Source: an uncultured Pseudomonadota bacterium
GTDB taxonomy: Bacteria; Myxococcota_A; Bradymonadia; Bradymonadales; GCA-2716585
NCBI GenBank assembly: GCA_937123825.1
Contig: CAKZKQ010000724.1
Location: 1 to 47,741, forward strand
Length of the DNA stretch: 47,741 nucleotides
Reading direction: 5' to 3'
Positions 16,572 to 24,702 of the stretch are shown in pieces. The translations under genes were made by a program, and so were the position numbers. How positions within the stretch are numbered: position 1 is the stretch's first letter; every line of letters starts with the position of its first letter. Under the pieces are notes generated by a model. That model saw nothing but the letters and a program-made list of their open reading frames with translations, ran no database searches and was not told the DNA's origin.

Positions 16572-16759
16572 GGTCGAAGCCATGTGGGGGCTGTGCGCGA
16601 GCCTCCAGACCGGGCCTTTGGGGGTGTGACGGGCCACTTGTTGGGGGGTGTGGGGCGTGGGTTTGGCGCGTTTGCGGCAGGGGCCGCGGCGGTGAAAACG
16701 AATGGCGCCTTCACCGGTTTTGAGCCGCTGGGGGGTGGGGAGTGTGGAAGCGGTGGGTG

Positions 16760-18379
16760 TTATTCGCCTTCAGGGGCGGCTTCGGGGGTCATGGGGCCGG
16801 TGCCGCCGTACTGGTCTTGCATGGCGCCTGGGATGGCCCGGCGGCGCGTGATCTCTTTGAGGGCGTCGGCGCCTTCAGTGGGGGTGCGCTCGTAGGTCTC
16901 AAAGTCGACCCGGTAGAGGCCAAAGCGGGGCTCGTAGCCCTCGGCCCACTCAAAGTTGTCCATCAGGCTCCAGTGGTAGTAGCCGCGCACGTCCACGCCG
17001 TCTTCGATGGCCCGGGCGATTTGCTCCAGGGAGCGGACGGTCTGCTCGGCGCGGCGCGCGCCGACATGGGTGGCGATGCCAGTCTCGGTGACCATCAGCG
17101 GCAAGTCGGGCCAGCGCTGGCCAAAGTCCACCAGGATCTCGTGCAGGCCCTCTTCAAAGTATTCGTAGCCCATGTCGGGGACGATCTTGGAGTCGTCCAA
17201 GGCCGGGACGCAGGAGCCGTTGTCAAAGCCGCCAAAGCAGGGGGCGGCGTTGATGACCGGCAGGATGGGCGTGGCCGAGATGCCGGTGCGGAAGTAGTAC
17301 TGCACGCCGAGCCAATCCAATTTGCCTTCCCACTGGGGCTGAGCCTCTTCAAAGGTCTGGTCCAGATCGGCGTCAAAGGCGCCCTGGAGGATCGATTCGG
17401 TGAAGATGTGGTGGTAGACGTACTCGATGCGCTCGGTGGCTGCGATGGCCTCGACGTCGTCGCTGGGCTGGTTGTCCTGGGCGGGGACAAACTTGATGAC
17501 GCTCAGCGAGAAGCCCACGCTGGCTTCCTGACCGTCGCCGTCCGCGTCGCCGGTGTCGTTGGCCTTGATGGCGTCGTACATGCGCACGTGGGCGTCGATG
17601 TAGTTGCGCACCACGGGCACAAATGCTTCGAGCAGGTCCAGCAAGAGGGCTTTTCCGGGCGGGAAGACCGCCAGGAGGTAGCTGGCCACCAGGTAGTTGA
17701 TGGGCTCGTTGACGGTGCACCACTCATCGACCCGGTCACCGTAACGTTCGGCCAGCAGCGCGGCGTGCTCCTGAATCTCTTCAAGGATGAGTTGGCTGCC
17801 TTCGGGGTGGTCCCAGCCGCACAGATCCTCGTCGCTGGGCATGTCGTCGGGGCAGTCGGTCAGAAAGTTGTCCACCCACAGGGGGTTGGAGAAGTGGTGA
17901 AGGGTGATCATCGGCGTGATCCCTCGGGCCACCAGCGCGTCGATGAAGCGGTCGTAGTGGTCCAGGGCGGCCTCGTCGATTTGGTCGCGTTGGGGCTCAA
18001 TTCGCGCCCACTCAATGCTAAACCGGTAGGCGTCCAGCCCCAGGTCGGCGATCAACTGCGCGTCCTGCTCGGCTTTGCTAAAACCCATCGAGGCGTCGCC
18101 CACAAAGGTCCCCACGCCCAAGCCGCCCTCATCGCGGGGCAAAGACCAGTGGTACCAGTCCACGGCGGTGTTTTGGTCCTCGATCTGCGAGGCGGCGGTG
18201 GCGGCGCCAAAGCGAAAGGAGCCCTTGCCGGAGTCGAGCGACGGGGAGCCGGGTTCGGCAAAGAGGATCGCGCGCTCGTCCAGAGGTTCTTCGGCGGGCT
18301 CTTTGGTCTCATCATCGCTGCAAGAGGCCAGCGTCAGGGCGCAGAGCGCAGGTAAGAGCAGGTGTTTGAGGGTCTTCAT
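16760..18379 (-). CDS. Glycoside hydrolase family 1 lipoprotein (beta-glucosidase-like)
   Basis: A 539-residue protein with lipoprotein signal MKTLKHLLLPALCALTLASC, then a GH1 TIM barrel. Both catalytic glutamates are present: acid/base in TVNEP (E225) and nucleophile in VTETG (E432; the usual motif is TENG). Other family signatures are FRFGAATAASQIE, YRFSIEWARIEP, HHFSNPLWV and YYHWSLMDNFEWAEGY. Two extra Cys pairs occur in loops (CPDDMPSDEDLCGW and CFGGFDNGSC), which would suit an exported enzyme. It would hydrolyse beta-linked glycosides outside the cytoplasm; the exact sugar is not predictable. ATG 18379 overlaps the rsmG stop as ATGA, an unexpected pairing with an rRNA methyltransferase. 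Confidence 0.92.
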   Translation of the reverse strand: MKTLKHLLLPALCALTLASCSDDETKEPAEEPLDERAILFAEPGSPSLDSGKGSFRFGAATAASQIEDQNTAVDWYHWSLPRDEGGLGVGTFVGDASMGFSKAEQDAQLIADLGLDAYRFSIEWARIEPQRDQIDEAALDHYDRFIDALVARGITPMITLHHFSNPLWVDNFLTDCPDDMPSDEDLCGWDHPEGSQLILEEIQEHAALLAERYGDRVDEWCTVNEPINYLVASYLLAVFPPGKALLLDLLEAFVPVVRNYIDAHVRMYDAIKANDTGDADGDGQEASVGFSLSVIKFVPAQDNQPSDDVEAIAATERIEYVYHHIFTESILQGAFDADLDQTFEEAQPQWEGKLDWLGVQYYFRTGISATPILPVINAAPCFGGFDNGSCVPALDDSKIVPDMGYEYFEEGLHEILVDFGQRWPDLPLMVTETGIATHVGARRAEQTVRSLEQIARAIEDGVDVRGYYHWSLMDNFEWAEGYEPRFGLYRVDFETYERTPTEGADALKEITRRRAIPGAMQDQYGGTGPMTPEAAPEGE

Positions 18380-19023
18380 GGGGTGCTCTCTGAAGAGTTG
18401 GTGTCGATGCCTTTGAATTGGAGCACCAAACCAAACCGCTCGGGGTGAGTGGGGTGCGCCTTTTGGCCGATGGTGGTCATGTGGTGTTGGGCGGCGGCCT
18501 CCTGCGCCTGCGCGTCCCAGGAGGTCTGGGAGGCGTAGAGGTAGAGCAAGCCGCCGGGGCGCAGCCAGTGGGCGGCCTGGGCGATCAACTCCGCCGGGGG
18601 GCGATACGCCTTGGCGGCCACGGTCCCTGCCTGTCCGGGGGCGATGCCGTCAAAGGCCTCGATGCGCGATTCGTGCAGGTGGGTGTGCTTAAGGCCGAGC
18701 CTGCGCGTGGCGATCCGCTGAAAGGTGTGGCGCTTGCGGCGCGGCTCGATCAGGTGGATGGGCAGCTCGGGGCAGAGGATGGCCAGCGGAATGCCCGGCA
18801 GCCCGGCCCCTGAGCCGATGTCCATCAGCGGCCCTTGGGGCGGCGTGGCCAGCGCGGGCAGCAGCGCGTCGAGGAGCAACTCCGAGAGCACCTCTTTGAG
18901 CCCCAGTGGCCCGATGAGGTTGGACTTGCGGTTGTGCTCGACAAGGAGCTTGGCGTAGGCCATCAAGCCCTCGTAGGCGTGTTGGGCGTTGTGTTGAGAC
19001 AAAAATGTTTTGAGCAGATCCAT
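18376..19023 (-). CDS. rsmG: 16S rRNA (guanine527-N7)-methyltransferase RsmG
   Basis: A 215-residue protein, the usual size for RsmG/GidB, starting at ATG 19023 (MDLLKTFLSQHNAQHAYEGL). The frame is open upstream to 19203, but that part does not match the family. The SAM-binding motif is MDIGSGAGLPGIPLAI, followed by HLIEPRRKRHTFQRI and TVAAKAYRPPAELI, typical of the family. It methylates N7 of G527 in 16S rRNA; loss is known to give low-level streptomycin resistance in several bacteria. Here it is not next to mnmG or parAB but is coupled to a GH1 lipoprotein gene. Confidence 0.93.
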   Translation of the reverse strand: MDLLKTFLSQHNAQHAYEGLMAYAKLLVEHNRKSNLIGPLGLKEVLSELLLDALLPALATPPQGPLMDIGSGAGLPGIPLAILCPELPIHLIEPRRKRHTFQRIATRRLGLKHTHLHESRIEAFDGIAPGQAGTVAAKAYRPPAELIAQAAHWLRPGGLLYLYASQTSWDAQAQEAAAQHHMTTIGQKAHPTHPERFGLVLQFKGIDTNSSESTP

Positions 19024-19217
19024 GGGCCGGTGTGGTTTGGTGGTTGACGTGCTGCCCTGCGGGCATCTACCAAACAGGGGAACGTAGCGCAACGGGCCTG
19101 TGGCCAGCAAGCCGTCAAAAAGGCCGCCCTGGGGCGTCGACAAGAATGACAACGTGCCGCCGGGGCTCTGGTCCTGGTTTGGCGCCGCACCTTTGACGCG
19201 CAAGGAGAAGACAAGCC

Positions 19218-20102
19218 ATGGTCAAACAGTCACCAGATCCGCAGATCGAAGACGACGCCGTGCAGGTCCCCAGCCAGCCGTGGTTGGTTTATATATCCAT
19301 TGTGTTGGGCATCGTGATGGTCTTTGGCCTGGTGACCTGGGCGCTTGGCCTGGGGCCCTTTGCCTATCGGCAGATCTTCTACGGCACCTCCGAGGTCTAC
19401 ATCCTGAACCTGGGCGATGTGCCCGTGACGGTGCAGCTTGACCAGGGCAACCCCATCGAAGTTGGCCCTGAGTCCGCCGAGCGCACGCCAATCCTGGGCG
19501 GCACCACGACCCTCATCACGCGAGACAAGGACGGCAAGATCCTCGAAGAGAAAGAGGTCTTCGTCGATGGCGCGCCGGTGGTCTACAACGTCATGGGCCA
19601 CCGCTGCCTGGTGCTCTCGGATGTGTCCAGCTACTACCTGGGCTCTCCGTCCCCCGGCGTCGAGGTCACAAGCCGTCACCCCAAAGGCACGCGGATCATC
19701 CCGTTGCCCCACGAGCGGGTCATTTGGCCGCGCGAGACGCTGCGCGATCAGGTCACGGGGGCCAAAGACGGGGTGGCGTGGCTTGAGATCGTCGGTTGCT
19801 CGCTGCTGGACGACTCCGAAGAGCACTTGCTGGCCGGCCACCTTAACTCGCTGCTGACCGAGCGCAAGCGCGCCGAAAAAGAGCGCGAAGCCGCCGAAAA
19901 GATCCGCCGCGAGATGCTCCGGGGGGGTGGTGATGCGGTCGACAAGGCCATGGGCATCGACCGCAGCCCGACCAAGAAGAAGGGCGGCGCGACGATGAAG
20001 ATCACCCCGCCGCCCGGCGCCGAAGGGGCCAAGCCCAAAGACGACGCGGCGCCCGGCGCCGATCCTGCCGCAGCGCCTGCTGCAGCCCCCGAAAAGAAAT
20101 GA
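19218..20102 (+). CDS. Membrane-anchored protein of unknown function
   Basis: A 294-residue protein with a good ribosome site (AAGGAGA about 10 bases before ATG 19218). A single N-terminal membrane helix (PWLVYISIVLGIVMVFGLVTWAL) is followed by a soluble domain with beta-rich segments (VYILNLGDVPVTVQLDQG, HRCLVLSDVSSYYLG), a charged coiled-coil stretch (LLTERKRAEKEREAAEKIRREM) and a Lys/Ala/Pro-rich tail. No lipobox. The gene is divergent from rsmG and its stop lies about 26 bases before the 3' end of rnpB on the other strand. I do not recognise a family. Confidence 0.75.
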   Translation: MVKQSPDPQIEDDAVQVPSQPWLVYISIVLGIVMVFGLVTWALGLGPFAYRQIFYGTSEVYILNLGDVPVTVQLDQGNPIEVGPESAERTPILGGTTTLITRDKDGKILEEKEVFVDGAPVVYNVMGHRCLVLSDVSSYYLGSPSPGVEVTSRHPKGTRIIPLPHERVIWPRETLRDQVTGAKDGVAWLEIVGCSLLDDSEEHLLAGHLNSLLTERKRAEKEREAAEKIRREMLRGGGDAVDKAMGIDRSPTKKKGGATMKITPPPGAEGAKPKDDAAPGADPAAAPAAAPEKK

Positions 20103-20127
20103 GAGAGTGAATTGGGCGCGTCCGTCG

Positions 20128-20527
20128 GCGCGAGATCCGTGGTAAGCCGGGTTCTGGCGAGGGCGATCATTCATCTAGGCGCGCCGTTGCCGACGCGCTC
20201 AAGCGACCTTACCCGAGACACAACAAGCGGGCAGCTTGCAGGGTTCCCCGAAGGGTCCCCAGGCCTCTGTTCGGTCTTGCTCCGGATGGGGTTTACCATG
20301 CGGCCAGCCTGTCACCAGGCAGCCCGGTGAGCTCTTACCTCACCCTTTCACCCTTACCTCGAGCGCACAAAGGCGCTGGCGAGGCGGACTGCTCTCTGTG
20401 GCACTTTCCCTGGGGTCGCCCCCGGTCGCCATTAACGACCATCCTGCCCTACGGAGCCCGGACTTTTCCTCCCGCGCCTGCCCCCTAAAAGAGGACAGGT
20501 GCCGGCGATCGCCTCACGGATCTCGTG
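20128..20527 (-). ncRNA. rnpB: RNase P RNA
   Basis: About 400 bases with the RNase P RNA core. The P4-strand sequence GAGGAAAAGTCCGGGCTCC lies at 20471-20453, AGATGAATGAT at 20176-20166, and GGTAAACCCC at 20297-20288. The ends pair as helix P1: CGAGATCCGTG (20525-20515) with CACGGATCTCG (20139-20129). This is the catalytic RNA that trims tRNA 5' leaders. It lies 132 bases behind the zinc-ribbon gene on the same strand. Ends are estimated from the P1 pairing. Confidence 0.96.
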
Positions 20528-20659
20528 CCCACGGACGCGCCGTGGGTGATGTGGTGCACTGGCGGCGGCGTTGCCGCGCCGGTGCGTGTTGCCCGAGTGT
20601 CACCCTTGGGGGGTCTGGCCGGACCCGTGTGGGTGTGTCAGGCGGTGTGGCGGCGAGCC

Positions 20660-21385
20660 TCAGGCCTCATCGATGCCCAGCGCAGCGGCATGGTAGAGGA
20701 TGCGCTGGCAAGAGGGGCAGGTGATGAGGGTGTTGCCGCGCTGCAGCTCGATGTACATCTGCGGGGGCAGGCGCATGAAGCAGCCTTCGCAGTGTCCATC
20801 TTTGGCAGACACGATGGCGGTGCCGCCACGGCGAGTGCGGATGAAGTCATAGCGGCGCAGAATGGGCTTCTGGATGCCGCGAGACATTTTCTCACGCTCG
20901 CTCTGGGCGTTTTCGAGCTGGCCATTGAGGTCGGTCAGCTTTTTGGTGGCGTCGGCCTCGGTCTGCTCGATTTGTTCGCGCAGCTCGTTGATCATCACTT
21001 CCTTTTTGGCAATCTCAGATTCGTGATGCGTGGTGCGCTCTTTGAGGTGGTCGAGCTGTTCGCGCGTTTCTTCGGTCTTGCGCTTGAGCTGTTCCATCTC
21101 TTTTTCGAGCGCGTTGTACTCCTTGGCCGAGGAGACACTCATGAGGCGCTCTTTGCTTTTGCCATGGCGTTCTTCGGCCTCGCGCAATTCCTCAGCGCGC
21201 TTGGCCTTGAGCTCAACGGTTTCCTGGAGCTGGTTTTTTTGCTCGCCCAGGTCGTCGATGAGCTTCTGGAGGATATCTTTATGATCCTGGAGCTGGTCCT
21301 GAATCTGGTCGATCTCGACCTGGCATTTGTCCAGGGCCAGGTCTCTGTTCTGCAGGGCCAGCAGCTGGGTCAATTGGTCCTTCAA
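20660..21385 (-). CDS. Coiled-coil zinc-ribbon protein (DUF164/COG1579 type)
   Basis: A 241-residue protein. Residues 1-165 form an almost continuous coiled coil rich in E/K/Q (QNRDLALDKCQVEIDQIQDQL onward), and the C-terminus has a C4 zinc ribbon with CEGC and CPSC. This is the common architecture of the zf-RING_7 family of bacterial nucleic-acid-associated proteins, whose role is still poorly defined. Cytoplasmic. It sits between an upstream tRNA gene with terminator and downstream rnpB, all on the minus strand, which fits a general RNA-related neighbourhood. Confidence 0.9.
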   Translation of the reverse strand: MKDQLTQLLALQNRDLALDKCQVEIDQIQDQLQDHKDILQKLIDDLGEQKNQLQETVELKAKRAEELREAEERHGKSKERLMSVSSAKEYNALEKEMEQLKRKTEETREQLDHLKERTTHHESEIAKKEVMINELREQIEQTEADATKKLTDLNGQLENAQSEREKMSRGIQKPILRRYDFIRTRRGGTAIVSAKDGHCEGCFMRLPPQMYIELQRGNTLITCPSCQRILYHAAALGIDEA

Positions 21386-21466
21386 GGTTCACCTCGCGAC
21401 AACAGTCCATTCTCTGACGAAAGTGTGGTGCAACGTTGACGCTGCTCATACACCCAGAGACACAAA

Positions 21467-21491
21467 GGCCCGACGTGGCGAACGTCGGGCC
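21467..21491 (-). terminator. Intrinsic terminator behind the tRNA gene
   Basis: A perfect 10-base-pair stem, GGCCCGACGT and ACGTCGGGCC, with a 5-base loop. It is followed on the minus strand by TTTGTGT. It lies about 110 bases behind the tRNA and before the zinc-ribbon gene. Confidence 0.75.
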
Positions 21492-21602
21492 TGTTGTATG
21501 GAGAGGGGGTGTGCTGAACAGAGTTGGCGCGGTAGAAGCGCGCAGGCACGGATCGATTGTATTGAGGTGGCTGATGGTTGCCTTCCTCTGATGCATATTG
21601 CA

Positions 21603-21675
21603 TGGGCCCACCTGGATTCGAACCAGGGCGCAGCCGGTTATGAGCCGGCAGCTCTACCAACTGAGCTATAGGCCC
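21603..21675 (-). tRNA. tRNA-Met (anticodon CAU)
   Basis: A 73-base tRNA cloverleaf: acceptor GGGCCTA with TGGGCCC plus discriminator A, D arm GCTCAGTTGGTAGAGC, anticodon stem GCCGG/CCGGC around the loop CTCATAA, and T arm CCTGG-TTCGAAT-CCAGG. CCA is not encoded. The paired first base rules out an initiator with the typical 1-72 mismatch, so elongator Met is most likely. A lysidine-modified tRNA-Ile also has anticodon CAU in DNA and is not fully excluded. Confidence 0.93.
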
Positions 21676-21729
21676 CAATGTGAGCGTCTCACCGCGCACG
21701 GTCCCACACCTCCGTTACACAGCTTCTGG

Positions 21730-21758
21730 CATATAGAGACGAGTCAGGGGTTTGTCAA
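21730..21758 (-). promoter_or_regulatory. tRNA promoter
   Basis: On the minus strand a perfect TTGACA (21758-21753), a 17-base spacer and TATATG (21735-21730). It lies about 55 bases upstream of the mature tRNA 5' end and is the best sigma-70-like promoter in the window. Confidence 0.8.
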
Positions 21759-21910
21759 GGAAAGCCCGTGATAGATGTGGTCTTTGAGGAACACATCAGT
21801 CACATCGGTCTATTTCCGCCCATTGTAAAATCTGAATCGCCGCAACCGATCGCTTTGCGAACCCTGTCGGTGTCATGAGTGGAGGGGGCTTGAGGCGAGC
21901 GTGTTTGGTC

Positions 21911-22612
21911 TCAGTTGTCGACCGCATCCAGCGTGGTCTCAATGAAGAACTGAGGGATGGAGGCGTCCACACCAAACTCGGCCGAGTCCACAAAGAGGTG
22001 CATGGTGTCCTGGGCAGGATTGAAGCAGCATCGATAGACGCTTGTGTCGTTCAGAGCGATGGCGCTGTCTTTGCCTTCCTGCGTGCCGGTCAGCGTGCAC
22101 TGGCCTTCGCTGTCTTCAACCACGCTCTGGGTGCACGTGCACACGCGCCGTGGGGGAACGCCGGGCTCGACGCTCAGATCGCAGGCCTGGGCGTTGAGAC
22201 TGCACAGATCTGGGGCGCAATCTTCGGTGGCGATGAACCTGGCGTTGACAATGCGGATGGAGAACTGCGTGCAGCTGCACTGCTCGTCATCGCACTCAAA
22301 GTTGGCGCCGTTCGTCACCTCGTCAAACTCCGCCCTGAGCTCTCCGTCGCAGCCTGAGGGGATGGGGCGAGTTTGAGCATCAAAGGCGGCGGTGTCAGAT
22401 CCGGAGCCTCGCCAGCGGCCACCGATCAGGTCGGGGCTGCAGTTGAAGAGCGATCGCTGGCTGCAAAAAGGGCCAGAGAGCAGCCCGTCGTCCTCTTCCG
22501 AGGGCTCTTCAACCTCCTGCAGCGCCACGTCGTTGCTGCACGCGCTGGTCAACACCACCAGCGCGCAGAGCCACACGGGCCGGATCACTACCTGGAGACG
22601 CGAATGCCGCAT
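21911..22612 (-). CDS. Cys-rich lipoprotein of unknown function
   Basis: A 233-residue protein with a lipoprotein signal (WLCALVVLTSAC). The mature part contains many cysteines in pairs or clusters (FECDDEQCSCTQF, CAPDLCSLNAQAC, RRVCTCTQSV, YRCCFN), suited to a disulfide-rich exported fold. The region RWRGSGSDTAAFDAQ... to ...FFIETTLDAV may form a lipocalin-like beta sheet, but that is a guess. The start overlaps the end of the upstream cytochrome-like gene by 25 bases, so the two are very likely one transcript. Confidence 0.75.
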   Translation of the reverse strand: MRHSRLQVVIRPVWLCALVVLTSACSNDVALQEVEEPSEEDDGLLSGPFCSQRSLFNCSPDLIGGRWRGSGSDTAAFDAQTRPIPSGCDGELRAEFDEVTNGANFECDDEQCSCTQFSIRIVNARFIATEDCAPDLCSLNAQACDLSVEPGVPPRRVCTCTQSVVEDSEGQCTLTGTQEGKDSAIALNDTSVYRCCFNPAQDTMHLFVDSAEFGVDASIPQFFIETTLDAVDN

Positions 22613-23691
22613 TCGAGAAGATCCTCGTTGCAGTTGCGGTTTTCGATGATGGGCTCCATGCAGGTGTCAAAGGCGTCGCGCTCGTCGGCGCAGTCTCGCT
22701 CAATGCAGCCCAGGATGTCATCGGTGAAGCGGCAGTCCTGGAAGCAGGGGGCGAAGGCCAGGAACTCGTCGTTGCAGAAGTTCTCACTGCACTCATCAAG
22801 CGCGTTGCCGATGCAGGCGGTGCAGTCAGAGCCGTTGGAGCAGCTGATCTGGCAGACGACCGAGAAGGGATCGTCGCACTCCTGCACACACTCGTTGAAG
22901 TCTTCACCACACAGGCCCGCAGGCGGATCGTCGTCGCCCTCGCAAAGATCCTCAATGTCCTCGCCCTCACGCACCCAGCGCTCCACCAGCTCCACACGAT
23001 CGGCGGGCAGCGGCGCGCCAAACTGGGGCATCAGCAGCGGATCGCCCGCTTCGAGCTTGAGGCGCTGAACCAGCGAACTGTCGTCCGGCTTGCAGGGGAC
23101 GAAGGTGCCCGGGTTGGCAGCGTCCTGGAGGTCATCCAGGCTGCCCAGCGCCAGACCGCTGGTGCTGGCGTCGGCGTGGCAGCCCACCGCCGTGCAGCCC
23201 ACCGCCGGATCATCAAAGATCGGCAGAATCGCGTCCTCGTAGGTCAGCGGCACGTCGTCGTTGTTGACGTCGTTGTTGGGCTCGTCCACGTCGCACTCGG
23301 CGTCGGCGGCGGTGTCGGGCAGGCCGCACTCGATCCAACGATCAAAGATCTGGCGCTCGATGTCGGTCGTCGGCGGGCGGCTGATGGGCGGCATCGTCAG
23401 CGCGTCCATCCTGGCCTTGCTCCGGAAAGCCTGGGTCCGCAGACCACCCTCGCCGCCTGTATCCTCCAACACATCCAAACGGAAACCATCGGGCGCCCCC
23501 AACGTCGGGGTGTCGGCGTGACATTCCACGCAGCGCGCCTCCATCAAGGGTTTGATGTGCTCCTGGTAGGTGGGCACATCGGGCACCTCTGCAAAGAGAC
23601 TTGGGGGTTCCTCATCTCCAAAACCCGGGCAGCCCGTCAACATGGGCAAAGCCAGCAGGATCCACAAAGGGTATCGCCTCACAATCGTCAT
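22588..23691 (-). CDS. Di-haem cytochrome-like lipoprotein with Cys-rich tail
   Basis: A 367-residue protein from ATG 23691, with GGAG 6 bases upstream; an in-frame ATG at 23703 is less likely. Lipobox LTGC. The first module has haem motif CVECH and a possible Met ligand in LTMPPISRP. The second has CTAVGCH, a CX4CH spacing, and LMPQFG. An NNDVNNDD spacer joins them. The C-terminal 100 residues are Cys-rich without CxxCH (ECVQECDD, CQISCSNGSDCTACIG, NECSENFC-like segments). It could transfer electrons at the outer membrane; whether haem is attached at the CX4CH site is uncertain. Overlaps the next lipoprotein by 25 bases. Confidence 0.78.
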   Translation of the reverse strand: MTIVRRYPLWILLALPMLTGCPGFGDEEPPSLFAEVPDVPTYQEHIKPLMEARCVECHADTPTLGAPDGFRLDVLEDTGGEGGLRTQAFRSKARMDALTMPPISRPPTTDIERQIFDRWIECGLPDTAADAECDVDEPNNDVNNDDVPLTYEDAILPIFDDPAVGCTAVGCHADASTSGLALGSLDDLQDAANPGTFVPCKPDDSSLVQRLKLEAGDPLLMPQFGAPLPADRVELVERWVREGEDIEDLCEGDDDPPAGLCGEDFNECVQECDDPFSVVCQISCSNGSDCTACIGNALDECSENFCNDEFLAFAPCFQDCRFTDDILGCIERDCADERDAFDTCMEPIIENRNCNEDLLECGIRVSR

Positions 23692-23852
23692 CGTACGCTC
23701 CAATCACGCCAGCACGGCATTTTGCTCACCGGTCCTTTGCCACTATAAACCAGAATTCATACCGAAAACCGCCCCTGGGCGCAACCGACCCAGCCGCGCT
23801 GCGGCTGCGCTGTGGTCCGTCGATCGCGGCCTTCAAAAGGGGCAAACCTGCT

Positions 23853-24293
23853 TCAAGCCATAAACGGCCACGCCACCAGCAAGTAACGCAGGACCCTCAG
23901 CGGCACCACGATCACCACAAAGAGCCCCAGCGGCACCCGCATCACGCCCGCCACGATGGTCAGCGGATCGCCGATGATGGGCAGCCATGAGCCCAGCAGC
24001 GCCACGGCACCAAAGCGCTCACTCCAGTCCAGCGCGCGTCGCCCAGACCAACTCTCTTCGAGCTTCTCTTTGGTGCGCTTGTGCAGCAGCGCCCCCAGAC
24101 CATAGTTGAGCAGGCACGCCAGGCTGTTGCCCACGCAGGCCGCCACCAGCGCCTGACCCAGCGGGACCTGCGCCATCAGCGCGCCGCCCAGCGCCACCTC
24201 CGAGCTGAACGGCAGGATCGTGGCCGCCAGAAAGGCGACCACAAAGAGCCCCCAGGCCCCGTGCTCTACGGCCCAGGCTTCCAATCCCGTCAT
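23853..24293 (-). CDS. YqaA-type membrane protein (DedA/VTT-related)
   Basis: A 146-residue integral membrane protein with hydrophobic segments around 12-30, 40-70, 95-115 and 120-143. Family features are AATILPFSSEVALGGAL near the start and LLGSWLPIIGDPLTIVAGVMR in the second half, typical of YqaA proteins of the VTT/SNARE-associated group, members of which act in lipid scrambling or transport. GAGG lies about 9 bases before ATG 24293. It stands alone, divergent from the next gene. Confidence 0.85.
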   Translation of the reverse strand: MTGLEAWAVEHGAWGLFVVAFLAATILPFSSEVALGGALMAQVPLGQALVAACVGNSLACLLNYGLGALLHKRTKEKLEESWSGRRALDWSERFGAVALLGSWLPIIGDPLTIVAGVMRVPLGLFVVIVVPLRVLRYLLVAWPFMA

Positions 24294-24457
24294 CGTCTCA
24301 ATCCTCGCAAGGTCGCCCTCTATACCAAATCCCAGGTCGCGCCCACGAGTCCTTGGATGGGCGTCTGGATTTGTGCCGTGGCGATCTGAACGCCGACCTC
24401 AGTCTGAGCGACGTCCCGCAGGCTTGCAAGGCGCTCACCTCAAAGGCGGCCTCGCCA

Positions 24458-24543
24458 TGAATTTTCTTCCACCAGAAAGTGTGAACACACCAGGGTTCCT
24501 GCGTCATCCTTTCATCGACCGGTTTGTTGCCGCATCTTGGTGA
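24458..24543 (+). CDS. Possible small protein or leader peptide, 28 residues
   Basis: ATG AAT TTT ... TGG TGA codes for 28 residues starting MNFLPPESVNTPGFL and ending FVAASW. A GGCGG lies about 9 bases upstream. The stop comes 7 bases before a terminator hairpin, the arrangement of a short independent transcript or an attenuator. There is no run of a single amino acid, so classical amino-acid attenuation is not supported. It may be chance. Confidence 0.25.
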
Positions 24544-24550
24544 CAAAGGG

Positions 24551-24569
24551 GCGCCCCCGGCGCTTTTTT
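24551..24569 (+). terminator. Intrinsic terminator GCGCC-CCC-GGCGC-TTTTTT
   Basis: A 5-base-pair GC stem with a 3-base loop and six T residues on the plus strand. No established plus-strand gene lies upstream for more than 4 kb, so it ends a small unannotated transcript or controls the downstream lipoprotein gene. Confidence 0.6.
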
Positions 24570-24702
24570 GAGCTTTAATGGCCCTGGAGAATAAAAAAGA
24601 GGCCTTGCGGGCTTGACCTGCGGCGCTGAATCTTTCTCCATTCAAGGCAAGAGGACTGATGGGTGGCGCACAACGCGCTGGACTCCAAGTGAGGATTTGC
24701 AG

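Larger units (their letters stand above)
16430..16759. other. Intergenic region with promoter and palindromes
   Basis: A 330-base gap between the GH1 gene stop and the DUF3553-like start. The part near 16500-16571 holds the promoter and palindromes listed separately. The part at 16575-16759 is GC-rich, with one hairpin of 7-base arms (CGGTGAA 16690-16696 and TTCACCG 16709-16715) followed on the plus strand by GTTTT. No convincing gene. Confidence 0.5.
24294..24702. other. Intergenic region with possible short leader and terminator
   Basis: A 409-base divergent gap. On the plus strand it holds a 28-codon frame (24458-24543) directly followed by an intrinsic terminator (24551-24569), then about 130 bases before the small lipoprotein start at 24703. 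No longer gene is convincing. Confidence 0.5.

Noticed and set aside
16430..16714. A 95-residue N-terminal extension of the DUF3553-like gene
   Set aside because: The stretch contains the candidate promoter and palindromes and has no protein-like character; GTG 16429 has a ribosome site.
21603..21675. Initiator tRNA-fMet
   Set aside because: The first acceptor pair is a normal G-C and the anticodon stem lacks the three consecutive G-C pairs typical of initiators.
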